Assembly (NCBI GenBank): GCA_902614395.1
Contig: CACMKW010000005.1
Span: 34,949-98,948, forward strand
Direction: 5' to 3'
DNA: 64,000 nucleotides
Origin: an uncultured Alphaproteobacteria bacterium
Lineage (GTDB): Bacteria; Pseudomonadota; Alphaproteobacteria; HIMB59; GCA-002718135
The notes under the pieces are model-generated. The model ran no database searches and had not been told where the DNA came from. It saw nothing but the letters and a program-made list of their open reading frames with translations. Of the stretch, positions 43,678-52,707 are shown one piece after another (the stretch's first letter is position 1; the number at the start of each line of letters is the position of its first letter). The position numbers and the translations under genes are program-made.

Positions 43678-44517
43678 ATGGAACTAATCATTGAACACAC
43701 AACTAAGTATGAATATAAAAATCCTGTTGCAGGATTAATTCAAACTACAAAATTATATCCTTCAGAATATAACGGTCTTAAAATTTTAGAATGGAATGTC
43801 CATAACGACTCAGCCAAAAAATCAAAAATTTATCAAGATGGTATGGCTAATAATATTCAAAGTTTTACAAACACAAACAAGGTTAAAAAAATACAATTTA
43901 CCGTTCTTGGAAAAGTTGAGACATTTGATACAAAAGGAATTTACCAGAGTGCTTCTGATAAAATAGATCCATTGGTTTACTTAAGAGAATCAAACTTAAC
44001 AAAAGCAAATACTGATATAAAAAATTTAGCAATTGAAGCTAAAAATGGTTTTAATGAAAATGAAAATTTAGAAACATCTCATAATCTTATGAATTTAGTA
44101 GCTGAAAAAATTGAATACAAGCCATTAACCACAAATAATCAAACAACAGCAATTGAAGCATTTAAACAGAAAAAAGGAGTCTGCCAGGACCAAGCGCATA
44201 TTATGATCGCTGCCGCAAAAACATTAGGAATTCCAGCCAGATATGTAAATGGTTATATGCACAATAATTCCCATTCTTCAGAATTTCAATCTACACATGC
44301 TTGGGCTGAATTTTATATAAATGATTTAGGTTGGGTAGGATTTGATCCAACAAATAAATGCAGTCCTGATGAAAGATATGTACGTGTTTCATGTGGGCTT
44401 GATGCTAGTTACGCATCACCTATTAAAGGTGTTTTTTATGGTAATATCAGTAATGATGCTGTTATAGAAAACTTAGATATTCATGTACAAACATTAGAAA
44501 ATAATTCTCAACAATAA
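43678..44517 (+). CDS. Transglutaminase-like cysteine protease of the ATP-grasp/alpha-E operon
   Basis: Papain-like transglutaminase fold. Catalytic triad: C169 in KKGVCQDQAH, H207 in STHAWAEF and D223 in GFDPTNKC. The N-terminal beta domain (about 1-100, IIEHTTKYEYKNPV...) is the usual one. The track start (GTG 43639) lies within the alpha-E gene; the ATG at 43678 follows AAGGAG and the alpha-E stop, so I use it. In this operon type it is proposed to trim or transfer on the amide product. The Anbu peptidase often found with it is absent here. Confidence 0.92.
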   Translation: MELIIEHTTKYEYKNPVAGLIQTTKLYPSEYNGLKILEWNVHNDSAKKSKIYQDGMANNIQSFTNTNKVKKIQFTVLGKVETFDTKGIYQSASDKIDPLVYLRESNLTKANTDIKNLAIEAKNGFNENENLETSHNLMNLVAEKIEYKPLTTNNQTTAIEAFKQKKGVCQDQAHIMIAAAKTLGIPARYVNGYMHNNSHSSEFQSTHAWAEFYINDLGWVGFDPTNKCSPDERYVRVSCGLDASYASPIKGVFYGNISNDAVIENLDIHVQTLENNSQQ

Positions 44518-44570
44518 TCTGTTTGAAATATTTGTTAACTTATTAGTATTATTTAAACAAAGGAGGAAAT

Positions 44571-44933
44571 ATGTTTCAAAATAAAAAACAACTTCAGTAT
44601 TTATGGATTTTTAAACCTGAGCTTAATGATATTGCAAAAAGAATTGCAGAAGATCATACAAAATGGATGAATGAAACACATACAAAAGAGGGCGATAAAG
44701 CACTTCTAATGTTAAATTGGTCCATGGGTCCCGAATTCAAAGATGGAAATAAAACAGGTAATATGTCCCTAATCTTAACAGAAGTTTATGAAAATCAAGT
44801 GGGAATAGATGATCATTTTGAACAAGCACAAAATAATGGCGCAACTTTTAGAGATGATTTTAGTGATTTTGAAAGTAAATGTGAGAATATAGTTAAAATT
44901 AATACTTCAGATATTATGCATTCAATGTGGTAA
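44571..44933 (+). CDS. Hypothetical protein, possibly alpha+beta-barrel type
   Basis: 120 residues, no signal or helix anchor. A strong Shine-Dalgarno (AAAGGAGGAAAT) supports it. Pattern YLWIFKPEL...IAEDHTKWMNETH and LILTEVYENQVGIDDHFEQAQ is reminiscent of dimeric alpha+beta barrels (YciI/antibiotic-monooxygenase-like), but I cannot assign a family. 53 bp downstream of the transglutaminase gene; could be part of the glutamine-controlled transcript or have its own promoter. Confidence 0.65.
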   Translation: MFQNKKQLQYLWIFKPELNDIAKRIAEDHTKWMNETHTKEGDKALLMLNWSMGPEFKDGNKTGNMSLILTEVYENQVGIDDHFEQAQNNGATFRDDFSDFESKCENIVKINTSDIMHSMW

Positions 44934-45042
44934 ATATAATTTTCAAAATCTAATTTCTTTTAAATAGATTAAAATAATCTTATTGTAATATGCAAACTAC
45001 ATATCTAAGTTAGATAATATATTTATTATAATTTTAGGTATT

Positions 45043-45438
45043 ATGGAAATTGAAAAAATTTTTAAAAATTTAATTTTAGCTGACTTTATTGTCATTATTT
45101 TAATTGTTATATCATCTATGAACCAACCATCTGAAATATCCAATCTTTATGAAAATTTAAATGATGGATTATTATCTAATTTTGAAAATTTTTCTAGAAT
45201 AGTATCTATTAGTTTATTCTTTTTATATCTATTTACTTTAAATTTACTTTATAGATTTATTTCTTATGGCAAATCACTTTATTTATTTTTAGTTGTAACT
45301 GCCATAGTTTTAAATTATTTTAGTGGTTCTGTTATTTATACTGCTTTTAGTGGTATGCTTGATCAAATTGGTGGATTAATTAGTGGCGCAATTTTGATTC
45401 TTTTATATTTTTCACCAATTAAAAATAATTTCAGATGA
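45043..45438 (+). CDS. Small integral membrane protein (131 aa)
   Basis: Four predicted helices: LILADFIVIILIVISS, VSISLFFLYLFTLNLLYR, LYLFLVVTAIVLNYF and LISGAILILLYFSP. No family recognised. Upstream spacer (44934-45042) has nothing I can define. Possibly expressed with the next small membrane protein. Confidence 0.6.
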   Translation: MEIEKIFKNLILADFIVIILIVISSMNQPSEISNLYENLNDGLLSNFENFSRIVSISLFFLYLFTLNLLYRFISYGKSLYLFLVVTAIVLNYFSGSVIYTAFSGMLDQIGGLISGAILILLYFSPIKNNFR

Positions 45439-45556
45439 AAAATAACTTAGTTTTCTGCAATCAAATCAATATTTATGTATTTTTTGCTAAAATTTAATTA
45501 ATATATAAAAATAGGTTGGTCAAAACCCTTGTAAAAAAAAGACCATAAATTTTTTT

Positions 45557-45949
45557 ATGGTAAAAACATTAGCTAAAATTATCATTGGTTTATTAAGCTT
45601 ATGGGCAATAGTATTTATAATTGCAGAGATAATAGGTGTAACCATCTATTTTCCATTCACTATAATTGAAAAACAAGAAATACCATATCATAGAATTACT
45701 TCAGTTAGATTAGCTGTTTTTCTAACTTTTGCTTATTTTGGTTTTAGGTATCTTTTTTTTCAATCAGAAAAACTATATCCTATTCAGTTTTTAGAAATTT
45801 ATATTAAGTCGTTTACAGTTTGTTGTTTGTTTGTTTTTTACACCAGTCAAGTTGAATATAGAGAATACTATTTTGTTTTATTTTTATTTATAGTTTCATT
45901 AATCTTACACTTTGCATCAAGAAATAGGATTAGAAGTTATTTTAATTAA
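45557..45949 (+). CDS. Small integral membrane protein (130 aa)
   Basis: Four predicted helices, ending with a basic tail (ASRNRIRSYF). No family recognised. The ATG lies after a poly-T run; the Shine-Dalgarno is weak. Followed immediately by a strong hairpin terminator shared with the convergent gene. Confidence 0.6.
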   Translation: MVKTLAKIIIGLLSLWAIVFIIAEIIGVTIYFPFTIIEKQEIPYHRITSVRLAVFLTFAYFGFRYLFFQSEKLYPIQFLEIYIKSFTVCCLFVFYTSQVEYREYYFVLFLFIVSLILHFASRNRIRSYFN

Positions 45950-45975
45950 AACAAGCGGCTTTTAAACCGCTTGTT
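45950..45975. terminator. Bidirectional terminator hairpin
   Basis: AACAAGCGG (45950-45958) pairs with CCGCTTGTT (45967-45975) around loop CTTTTAAA. It lies exactly between two convergent genes (stops at 45949 and 45983). The stem contains one of the few GC-rich stretches in the area, and A/T-rich sequence flanks it on both sides. Confidence 0.8.
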
Positions 45976-45982
45976 GTATATA

Positions 45983-46414
45983 TTAATATGCTTCAAATAT
46001 TGTTCTCAGGATAATTAAAATCAATCCAACTAATGGAAACATCACTCCTCTTATATTAGGGTTAATGCCGTAGTTGTTTACAAGATTAAAATACCTAACT
46101 AATGAACTAATTAAAGCTATGGCCATAAGCATAAATAAAAATGAATACCAAAATTTATATTGTACAACATTTTCATCATAGGTATTTCCAGTGACATCTA
46201 AAGTTAGTAATATAGACATTAACAACATTGTTAAAAAAACCGCTCCTAGAGGACCTCTAAACACTAATTTAGGCTCCTCATTTGAAAAACCTAATTCATT
46301 AAAGAATTTTTCATTGAAATAAAATTGATAAATAATAAACAAATTAAAAAGCATAAATAGAACATGGAATGTAAATGCCATTGTTCCCCCAGCTTCTAAA
46401 ATATATTCAGCCAT
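45983..46414 (-). CDS. Integral membrane protein (143 aa)
   Basis: Four predicted helices. Features: MAFTFHVLFMLFNLFIIYQFYFNEKFF, LVFRGPLGAVFLTMLLMSI, and a last helix VMFPLVGLILIILRTIFEAY. The track starts at 46444, but a strong AGGAG precedes the ATG at 46414 by 5 bp, so the true start is probably MAEYILEAGG. No family recognised. Confidence 0.65.
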   Translation of the reverse strand: MAEYILEAGGTMAFTFHVLFMLFNLFIIYQFYFNEKFFNELGFSNEEPKLVFRGPLGAVFLTMLLMSILLTLDVTGNTYDENVVQYKFWYSFLFMLMAIALISSLVRYFNLVNNYGINPNIRGVMFPLVGLILIILRTIFEAY

Positions 46415-46488
46415 AAAATCTCCTATTTCTAATATAATTATCAAAATATTAATGATTCTTTATAAAAAAATTATTAAAGTAATCTTTA

Positions 46489-47343
46489 ATGAAGAATATT
46501 TTAGTAACAGGTGGATCAGGCAAGGCAGGTAGAGCTACAATCAAACTATTATTAAAAAATAATTACAATGTTTTCAATGCAGATTTAATAAATCATCCCG
46601 AATTAGAAGTTCCTTTTACGAGAGTTGATTTAGAAAATTTTGGAGAAGCAATGGAGTCTGTATCTGAAATAGATGATCGTATTAATGGAATAGATGCAGT
46701 TATACATCAAGCTGCAATTCCAGCTTCTGGACTAGAAGTTAATCATAAAACATTTAGAGCTAATACTTTAAGTACTTATAACATCTTTCAATCATCTAAA
46801 GTTATGAAAATAAATAATATAGTATGGGCATCAAGTGAAACAGTTCTAGGTTTACCTTTTGATACTTATCCACCTTATGTACCTGTTGATGAAGAAATTC
46901 AACTGCGTCCAGAGTCAAGCTATTCACTATCTAAAGTGATGGGTGAAGAAATGGCCAGACAATATTGTAGGAGAAATCAAGATATGAAGATATTTGGTCT
47001 GCGTTATTCAAATATAATGGAAGAACATGATTACAAACAATTCAATTCATTTCAAAATGATCCATATTTACGAAAATGGAATTTCTGGGGTTATGTTGAT
47101 GCTAGGGATGTTGCTCAAGCTTGTTTATTAGCAATGGAAAGTAAATTAAAGGGGGCTGATAATTTTATTATAGCAGCCGATGACACAGTGATGAATGAAG
47201 ATAATAAATCACTTTTAGATAAAGTGTTTCCTAATATTAATATTAAGGGTGATATAGGTCAAAATAGAACATTATTAAGTAATGAAAAAGCAAAAAGAGT
47301 TTTAGGATTTAAACCTAAATATTCTTGGAAAAATTTAAAATAA
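46489..47343 (+). CDS. NAD-dependent epimerase/dehydratase (extended SDR)
   Basis: Rossmann NAD-binding motif TGGSGKAG near the N-terminus, DAVIHQAAIPA, catalytic WASSETVLG (Ser region) and SYSLSKVMGEE (Tyr-x3-Lys). The C-terminal KYSWKNL resembles sugar-nucleotide or uronate dehydrogenase-like SDRs. 284 residues. Directly upstream of the second MFS permease; could be involved in sugar catabolism (inference). Confidence 0.82.
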   Translation: MKNILVTGGSGKAGRATIKLLLKNNYNVFNADLINHPELEVPFTRVDLENFGEAMESVSEIDDRINGIDAVIHQAAIPASGLEVNHKTFRANTLSTYNIFQSSKVMKINNIVWASSETVLGLPFDTYPPYVPVDEEIQLRPESSYSLSKVMGEEMARQYCRRNQDMKIFGLRYSNIMEEHDYKQFNSFQNDPYLRKWNFWGYVDARDVAQACLLAMESKLKGADNFIIAADDTVMNEDNKSLLDKVFPNINIKGDIGQNRTLLSNEKAKRVLGFKPKYSWKNLK

Positions 47344-47392
47344 ATTATCATTATTTAATATTTATTTAATTTTTAAAATTTAGAGATTTGTT

Positions 47393-48547
47393 ATGGAAAA
47401 AAAAATATACTTAAATAGCTTTTTTTCAGCATCTGTATCAATTTTTGTTCCAGTATTTATTTGGGGTAATACCGTTTCACATTTTCCATGGATTATTGAG
47501 AAATTGGATTTTTCAAATCGAACTATTGGATTTCTGCTGATGTATTTTTCTATTGTCCAATTAATTGCATCTCAAGTCGCTGGGAGAATTATTGTTCCTA
47601 AAATAGGAACAAGAAATACACTTGTAATAGGTACATTAATTTTTTCATTTTCACCAATTACCTTTGGTTTATCAAATAATGAATTTATTTTTTTGATGAG
47701 TTGTTTTCCAACAGGTATAGGTTTTGGATTTATATATACGACAGCAACAATAGCTACAAATAATGCTGAAATTAAAACAAAATATATTTTACAGACATAT
47801 CTAAGTGCGTTTTTAAGTTTAGGTTTCTTATGTGGAGGATTATGTTCAGGTTTTTATAGAAATTATAATTTTGATTCACACTATCTTTTTTTTACACTTA
47901 TTTTTGTTTCAATTTTGTCTTCATTATTAATTTATAAATTAGGATTAAATAGAGATGAGGAAAATATAGAAAAAATGGAAAAATTAAAAATCCCTGAAAA
48001 AAATATACTAATTTTTAGTTTATATTTATTTATTTTTTTGGGTACAGTAATGGCGTTAGTTGATTGGGCGCCACTCTGGTTTGAAAGAGAGTTATTAACA
48101 ACAAGTTTAATTGCTAGTTTAACTATAGTTTGTTGGGGGGCAGGTGAAACAACTGGTAAGTTTTTAGGTGCTACAATGATAAAATTTACATCAGAAAAAA
48201 TTGTGGGTGGATATATGCCCTTGATTGGTTCAGTTATTTACTTAATAATTATAATGTATGGTAACATATATTTTATTTTACTTGGATTACTTATATTAGG
48301 ATTTGCCTCTGCTAACTTTTTTCCAATAGTAATAAGAGTCGCTCTAAATAATACTAAAGATAATTTAAATACTGCTGCAGCAAATCTTTCAACTATTGGC
48401 TTTCTTGGGTTTTTAGTTGGACCAGCTATAGTAGGATATACTTCTGAAATTTATAGTATATCTGCAAATACAAAAATTATATCTTTTATTTGGGTATTTT
48501 TGTTTATATCTTTTTTAATAACTCTTAATCTAAAAAAAATTAAATAA
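47393..48547 (+). CDS. MFS permease (paralogue of the gene at 24117)
   Basis: 384 residues, 12 helices. Matches its paralogue in position and wording: ASVSIFVPVFIWGNTVSHFP, GRIIVPKIGTRNTLVIG, SAFLSLGFLCGGLCSG, WFERELLTTSLIASLTIVCWGAGETTGKFLG and AANLSTIGFLGFLVGPAIVGY. Preceded by an epimerase gene with a 49-bp spacer. Possibly a sugar or sugar-acid importer. Confidence 0.85.
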   Translation: MEKKIYLNSFFSASVSIFVPVFIWGNTVSHFPWIIEKLDFSNRTIGFLLMYFSIVQLIASQVAGRIIVPKIGTRNTLVIGTLIFSFSPITFGLSNNEFIFLMSCFPTGIGFGFIYTTATIATNNAEIKTKYILQTYLSAFLSLGFLCGGLCSGFYRNYNFDSHYLFFTLIFVSILSSLLIYKLGLNRDEENIEKMEKLKIPEKNILIFSLYLFIFLGTVMALVDWAPLWFERELLTTSLIASLTIVCWGAGETTGKFLGATMIKFTSEKIVGGYMPLIGSVIYLIIIMYGNIYFILLGLLILGFASANFFPIVIRVALNNTKDNLNTAAANLSTIGFLGFLVGPAIVGYTSEIYSISANTKIISFIWVFLFISFLITLNLKKIK

Positions 48548-48555
48548 TATTTTTT

Positions 48556-49584
48556 TTAATCTTTACTTGATTTTGCCCAAAGATTTATTTTTTCTTCTTT
48601 TGCATATTTATCTATTTCTTTTAATTCTTCAGAAGAAAATATTAAATTTTTTTGACTATCTAAGCATTCATCTAATTGTTCTACAGTTCTTGCACCAATA
48701 AGAGCTGATGTCATGTTTTTATGCCTAAGCACCCATGATAACGCCATCTGAGGTAGTGATTGATTTCTTTTCTTAGCTATGTTTGTTAATTTTTTAATTT
48801 TAAGTAAATAACTTTCAGTAATCATTTTTTTATCTAGCGATGAATTATCTGAAATTCTAGAAATTTTAGGAATAGATTTTAAATATTTACCTGATAACAT
48901 TCCTTGGGCAAGAGGAGAAAAAGCAATACACCCAATACCTAATTTTTTTAATGTAAATAATAAATCTTTTTCTATCCATCTATTGATCATTGAATAAGAA
49001 GGTTGATGAATAAGACAACTAACTCCTCTTACTTTTAGAAGTTTATTCATTTTAATTGTTTGCTTTGAACTATAAGAAGAAATACCAACATATAAAGCTT
49101 TTCCACTTCGTACTGCTTGAACTAAAGCATCAGCAGTCTCTTCTAAGGGCGTTAATGGATCAAAACGATGAGAGTAAAAAATATCTACATAATCTAATTT
49201 CATTCTTTTCAAACTTTGATCAAGACTTGCAGTTAAGTATTTTTTTGAACCCCATTCTCCATATGGTCCATCCCACATATGATAGCCAGCCTTACTTGAT
49301 ATTATCATTTCATCTCTATATTTTTTTAAATCAGAGTTCATAACTTTACCAAAATTAACTTCTGCAGATCCAGCTGGTGGTCCATAATTATTTGCTAAAT
49401 CAAAATGAGTTATACCTCTATCAAATGCTCTAAAAAGCATCCTCTTTGCTTCTTTTGACATAGATTTTTTACCGCCAAAGTTATGCCAAAGACCAAGTGT
49501 AATAGGGGGTAAAAGTAAGCCGCTATTTCCACATCTTCTGTAGGTTAATTTTTGATATCTTTTTGTGCTAGCTTTGTACGGCAT
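48556..49584 (-). CDS. gpr: Aldo/keto reductase, YghZ (L-glyceraldehyde 3-phosphate reductase)-like
   Basis: TIM-barrel NADPH reductase. The N-terminal YRRCGNSGLLLPPITLGLWHNFG and ITHFDLANNYGPPAGSAEVNFG are nearly diagnostic for the YghZ group. SSKAGYHMWDGPYGEWGS and YVDIFYSHR follow. Catalytic tetrad: D in HFDLAN, Y in NNYGP, K in SSKAG, H in FYSHR. 342 residues. Convergent with the MFS gene; detoxifies or reduces short aldoses in the known enzyme. Confidence 0.93.
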   Translation of the reverse strand: MPYKASTKRYQKLTYRRCGNSGLLLPPITLGLWHNFGGKKSMSKEAKRMLFRAFDRGITHFDLANNYGPPAGSAEVNFGKVMNSDLKKYRDEMIISSKAGYHMWDGPYGEWGSKKYLTASLDQSLKRMKLDYVDIFYSHRFDPLTPLEETADALVQAVRSGKALYVGISSYSSKQTIKMNKLLKVRGVSCLIHQPSYSMINRWIEKDLLFTLKKLGIGCIAFSPLAQGMLSGKYLKSIPKISRISDNSSLDKKMITESYLLKIKKLTNIAKKRNQSLPQMALSWVLRHKNMTSALIGARTVEQLDECLDSQKNLIFSSEELKEIDKYAKEEKINLWAKSSKD

Positions 49585-49633
49585 ATTTAAAAATAATTAT
49601 AAAATTTTATATAATAATATATAAATTAAATAA

Positions 49634-49750
49634 ATGACTGACTTGCAATGGTATGCATATTTAGGGGGATTTGTAGCTTTCGCAATTGGATGTTACATAT
49701 ATTATCTTTCTAGAAATAAAGAACTAAATGATCAGCAGATAAAAAAATAG
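49634..49750 (+). CDS. 38-residue single-pass membrane microprotein
   Basis: MTDLQWYAYLGGFVAFAIGC begins a hydrophobic segment of about 18 residues, followed by a polar tail (YLSRNKELNDQQIKK). Not in the track. It opens the spacer between the aldo/keto reductase gene (divergent) and the FGGY kinase gene, so it may be the first cistron of the kinase/ABC operon. The layout mirrors the microprotein at 1183. Function unknown. Confidence 0.45.
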   Translation: MTDLQWYAYLGGFVAFAIGCYIYYLSRNKELNDQQIKK

Positions 49751-49760
49751 AAAAAGACTT

Positions 49761-49814
49761 ATGAATTTTTTTTTAATTATAGCTTTAGTTTGTGTTGGTT
49801 ATTCGTGGCTGTAA
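49761..49814 (+). CDS. 17-residue hydrophobic ORF (tentative)
   Basis: MNFFLIIALVCVGYSWL, 10 bp after the stop of the previous microprotein and 16 bp before the kinase start. Entirely hydrophobic. Its spacing suggests a cistron in the same transcript, but the size is at the limit of what can be believed without ribosome profiling. Confidence 0.25.
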   Translation: MNFFLIIALVCVGYSWL

Positions 49815-49830
49815 AAATAAGAGATAACTT

Positions 49831-51318
49831 TTGAAATATTATATTGCAATTGATGCTGGGACTTCAGTTATTAAGACAGTAATATTCAATACAAATTTTA
49901 AACAAATAAATTCTTATAGTATAAAAAATCCAGTAGTAACTGACAAATTTGGTAAATCTGAAATTGAAATGGAAAAATTTTGGATGCTTACCGCAAGGTG
50001 TATTAAACTATTAATAAAGAAATCCAAAATTCAATCACAATCAATTGTTGGCTTAGGCATAACCGGAAATATGGTTGGGTTTTGGTCTATTAATAATAAA
50101 AATAATCCAGTAAGAAATGCAATTTTGTGGAATGATACTAGAAGTATAAAAATTTTCACTAATAAAAAAATATTTGATCAAATTTATAAAATTACAGGCT
50201 CTATCGCGCAATACGGCTGTACTATACCTATTCTAAAGTGGATGACTAAGTTTGAAAAAGAAAATTTAAAGAAAATTAAATATATCTTAACTTGTAAAGA
50301 TTGGTTAAGATTTAAATTAACAGGAAATATAAATAATGATGAAACAGAGGTTTCGGTATATCCAGGAGATATAAAAAATAAAAAATTATCAAAAAAGATT
50401 TTCAAAATATTTAATCTAAACACTAAATATTTCAAACTTTTTCCAGAAATAAAAAAATCAAATGAATTAGGCGGATACATTACTAAAAGTGCATCAAAAT
50501 TAACCAATTTAAAAATTGGTACCCCAGTTATTATAGGATGTGGTGATGTAATAGCTTCAATATTAGGAGCTGGAGGAATTAACCATAATAAAAAAATAAG
50601 TATAGTTGGAACTACATGTCACAATATTATAGTTAAAAATAATTCAAAAATATCTAAAGACGGTTCAGGATTATTTTTTGCTTCTTTAAATAATACTTGG
50701 TTAGAAACTAAAATAAACGTTGCAGGAACTACTAATATTGATTGGGTAATTAATAATTTCTACAAAAATTCAAAAAAGTATTCAAATAAAATTAAAATAA
50801 TTAATAATTTTGAAAAAAAATATTTAACTTTCAATAATCCTGAAAATTCATTGATATTTCTTCCTTACATAAATTACGGAGGAACAATATCCCCGTTTGT
50901 AAATTTAAATTCTAAAGCGGAAATTTTTGGAATTTTACCACATCATAATAATTTTGATATTATGACTGCTTGTTACGAAGGTTTAGCATTATCTATTAAG
51001 GATTGTTTTGCTAATAAAATTAAATCTAAAGACAGTCTTTATCTTGCAGGAGGTGCATCAAAAAGTAAAATTTTACCTCAATTAATTTCAAGTATTTTAA
51101 ATATTAAAGTTAAAATTTTAACTAATTCAGAATTGGGTGCGCTAGGTATTGTATTCTTAATTGACAGTTACTTGCATCAAAAAGATTTAAAAAAATTGAT
51201 TAACGATCGTCAAAATATTGGTCATATTTACACACCCCAAAGAAAACAATCCAAATATCTTAATAATAAATATCAAAAATATAAAAAATTAAGAGAGTCA
51301 TTGAATAATATTTGGTGA
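49831..51318 (+). CDS. FGGY-family carbohydrate kinase
   Basis: Sugar kinase of the xylulokinase/glycerol kinase fold. Phosphate-1 loop YIAIDAGTSVIKTVIF; GLGITGNMVGFWS; WNDTRS; GCGDVIASILGAGGI; the ATP-binding GTTCHNIIVK; and the C-terminal adenosine loop LYLAGGASKSKIL. TTG start; an ATG-based start would cut the first motif. 495 residues. Precedes a complete binding-protein/permease set, so it likely phosphorylates the imported sugar or polyol. Confidence 0.9.
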   Translation: MKYYIAIDAGTSVIKTVIFNTNFKQINSYSIKNPVVTDKFGKSEIEMEKFWMLTARCIKLLIKKSKIQSQSIVGLGITGNMVGFWSINNKNNPVRNAILWNDTRSIKIFTNKKIFDQIYKITGSIAQYGCTIPILKWMTKFEKENLKKIKYILTCKDWLRFKLTGNINNDETEVSVYPGDIKNKKLSKKIFKIFNLNTKYFKLFPEIKKSNELGGYITKSASKLTNLKIGTPVIIGCGDVIASILGAGGINHNKKISIVGTTCHNIIVKNNSKISKDGSGLFFASLNNTWLETKINVAGTTNIDWVINNFYKNSKKYSNKIKIINNFEKKYLTFNNPENSLIFLPYINYGGTISPFVNLNSKAEIFGILPHHNNFDIMTACYEGLALSIKDCFANKIKSKDSLYLAGGASKSKILPQLISSILNIKVKILTNSELGALGIVFLIDSYLHQKDLKKLINDRQNIGHIYTPQRKQSKYLNNKYQKYKKLRESLNNIW

Positions 51319-51389
51319 AAGTCTCTAATTTAGTTGATAATGTTAGTATATTTATATTAAAATATTAATCATAAATTAAGTGAGGAAAA

Positions 51390-52661
51390 ATGAATAAAAT
51401 ATTATTATTTTTTATTACAATTCTATTTTCTTTGAATGCTTATGCTGTAACAAATGTTACTTTTTGGCATATGGAAGGTGTTCCACATAGAGTTGATAGA
51501 ATTCAGACATTAATAGATGAGTTTAATTCTGCAAATCCAGATATTAATGTAACTCAAGAAGTTCAAAACTGGGGTGAAATTTATGCTAAAGCACCTGCCT
51601 CAGTTGCTGCTGGAACTGCTCCAGAAATATTAGTTGGTATTCCAGATTTTACTCCTATACTTGCTGATATGGGTGCAGCACAACCTGTAGAAGATTTTGT
51701 TGCAGAACTAGATTCAAAATATGGTTTTTATCAAAAAGCACTTGATCAATATACTTATAATGGTCACACTTGGGCTGTTCCTTTATGGAACATGGGTTTA
51801 TCACTTTGGTATAGAAAAAGCGATTTTGAAGCAGCTGGAATTGAACCTCCAAAAACTTGGTCTGATCTAAAAAAAGCTGCTAAGGCTTTAACTAAAGACG
51901 GTGTTTATGGAATAGGTCTTCCAGGAAATAAACAACTTTATACAGATCAAACAATTTATAGTTTTATGGTTAATTCAGGCGCTGAAGAAATTTATAATTC
52001 TGATGGTACTTTAAGATTTGATAACCCTCAAACTGTAGCAGCTTATGATGTTTATAAAGAATTATATGAATATTCAGCTCCAGATGCTGCAAACTGGACT
52101 TGGGGAGAAGCAGAAGCCTGTTTTGCAAGTAAAGGTTGTGCAATGATATTGCAGTTTACTGTAATTTCTACATATGACTCACAAGCTGGTGGCGATGCTA
52201 GTGACTTAGGTGTTATTCAAATCCCTTATGCAAATGGTAAAGCTCATAGAGCTGGAACTGTTTCATATGTGAACTCTGCAATGATTATGACCGCAGATGA
52301 AGCGAAAATGGAAGCTTCCAAGAAGTTTTTAAGTTTTTTAATGGAACCTGGAAACTATGGAAGATTTATTAACATGGAGCCAGGATTATTTTTACCAATA
52401 ACTGAAGCTGGAAGTCAAGATTCAACTTATTGGGATGATCCAGTTGTTGTAAAATATAAATCACAAGTAGAAACGATGTTAGACAACTCTACAAGAGGGA
52501 GTCTATTTGGATTTACTAATGGAAATACTTTTACAAGTATATCATCTATATCAGCTCAGAATTTATTAGCTCAAACTCTTCAATTAACTTTAATCGATGG
52601 CAAAAGTGCAAAAGATGCGGTTAGTGAAGGTATGGAAATAATGACTGAAGCTATTGAATAA
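51390..52661 (+). CDS. Sugar ABC transporter substrate-binding protein (family 1)
   Basis: A signal peptide covers residues 1-19 (LFSLNAYA). The MalE/UgpB-type body shows VTFWHMEGVPHRVD, IQTLIDEFNSANPDINV, WAVPLWNMGLSLWYRKSDFEAAGIEPPKTW, and WGEAEACFASKGCAMILQF, GRFINMEPGLFLPIT. A Shine-Dalgarno (GAGGAAA) lies before the ATG. Followed by a strong hairpin (52675) before the permease genes. Confidence 0.92.
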   Translation: MNKILLFFITILFSLNAYAVTNVTFWHMEGVPHRVDRIQTLIDEFNSANPDINVTQEVQNWGEIYAKAPASVAAGTAPEILVGIPDFTPILADMGAAQPVEDFVAELDSKYGFYQKALDQYTYNGHTWAVPLWNMGLSLWYRKSDFEAAGIEPPKTWSDLKKAAKALTKDGVYGIGLPGNKQLYTDQTIYSFMVNSGAEEIYNSDGTLRFDNPQTVAAYDVYKELYEYSAPDAANWTWGEAEACFASKGCAMILQFTVISTYDSQAGGDASDLGVIQIPYANGKAHRAGTVSYVNSAMIMTADEAKMEASKKFLSFLMEPGNYGRFINMEPGLFLPITEAGSQDSTYWDDPVVVKYKSQVETMLDNSTRGSLFGFTNGNTFTSISSISAQNLLAQTLQLTLIDGKSAKDAVSEGMEIMTEAIE

Positions 52662-52674
52662 ATTAAAATCTTTT

Positions 52675-52699
52675 CAGCACCCCTATACAAGGGGTGCTG
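52675..52699 (+). terminator. Intercistronic hairpin after the sugar-binding-protein gene
   Basis: CAGCACCCC (52675-52683) pairs perfectly with GGGGTGCTG (52691-52699) around loop TATACAA, directly after the binding-protein stop. It is unusually GC-rich for this genome. No long T-run follows, so it probably works as a partial terminator or mRNA-stability element that gives more binding protein than permease. Confidence 0.7.
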
Positions 52700-52707
52700 T
52701 AAATTCT

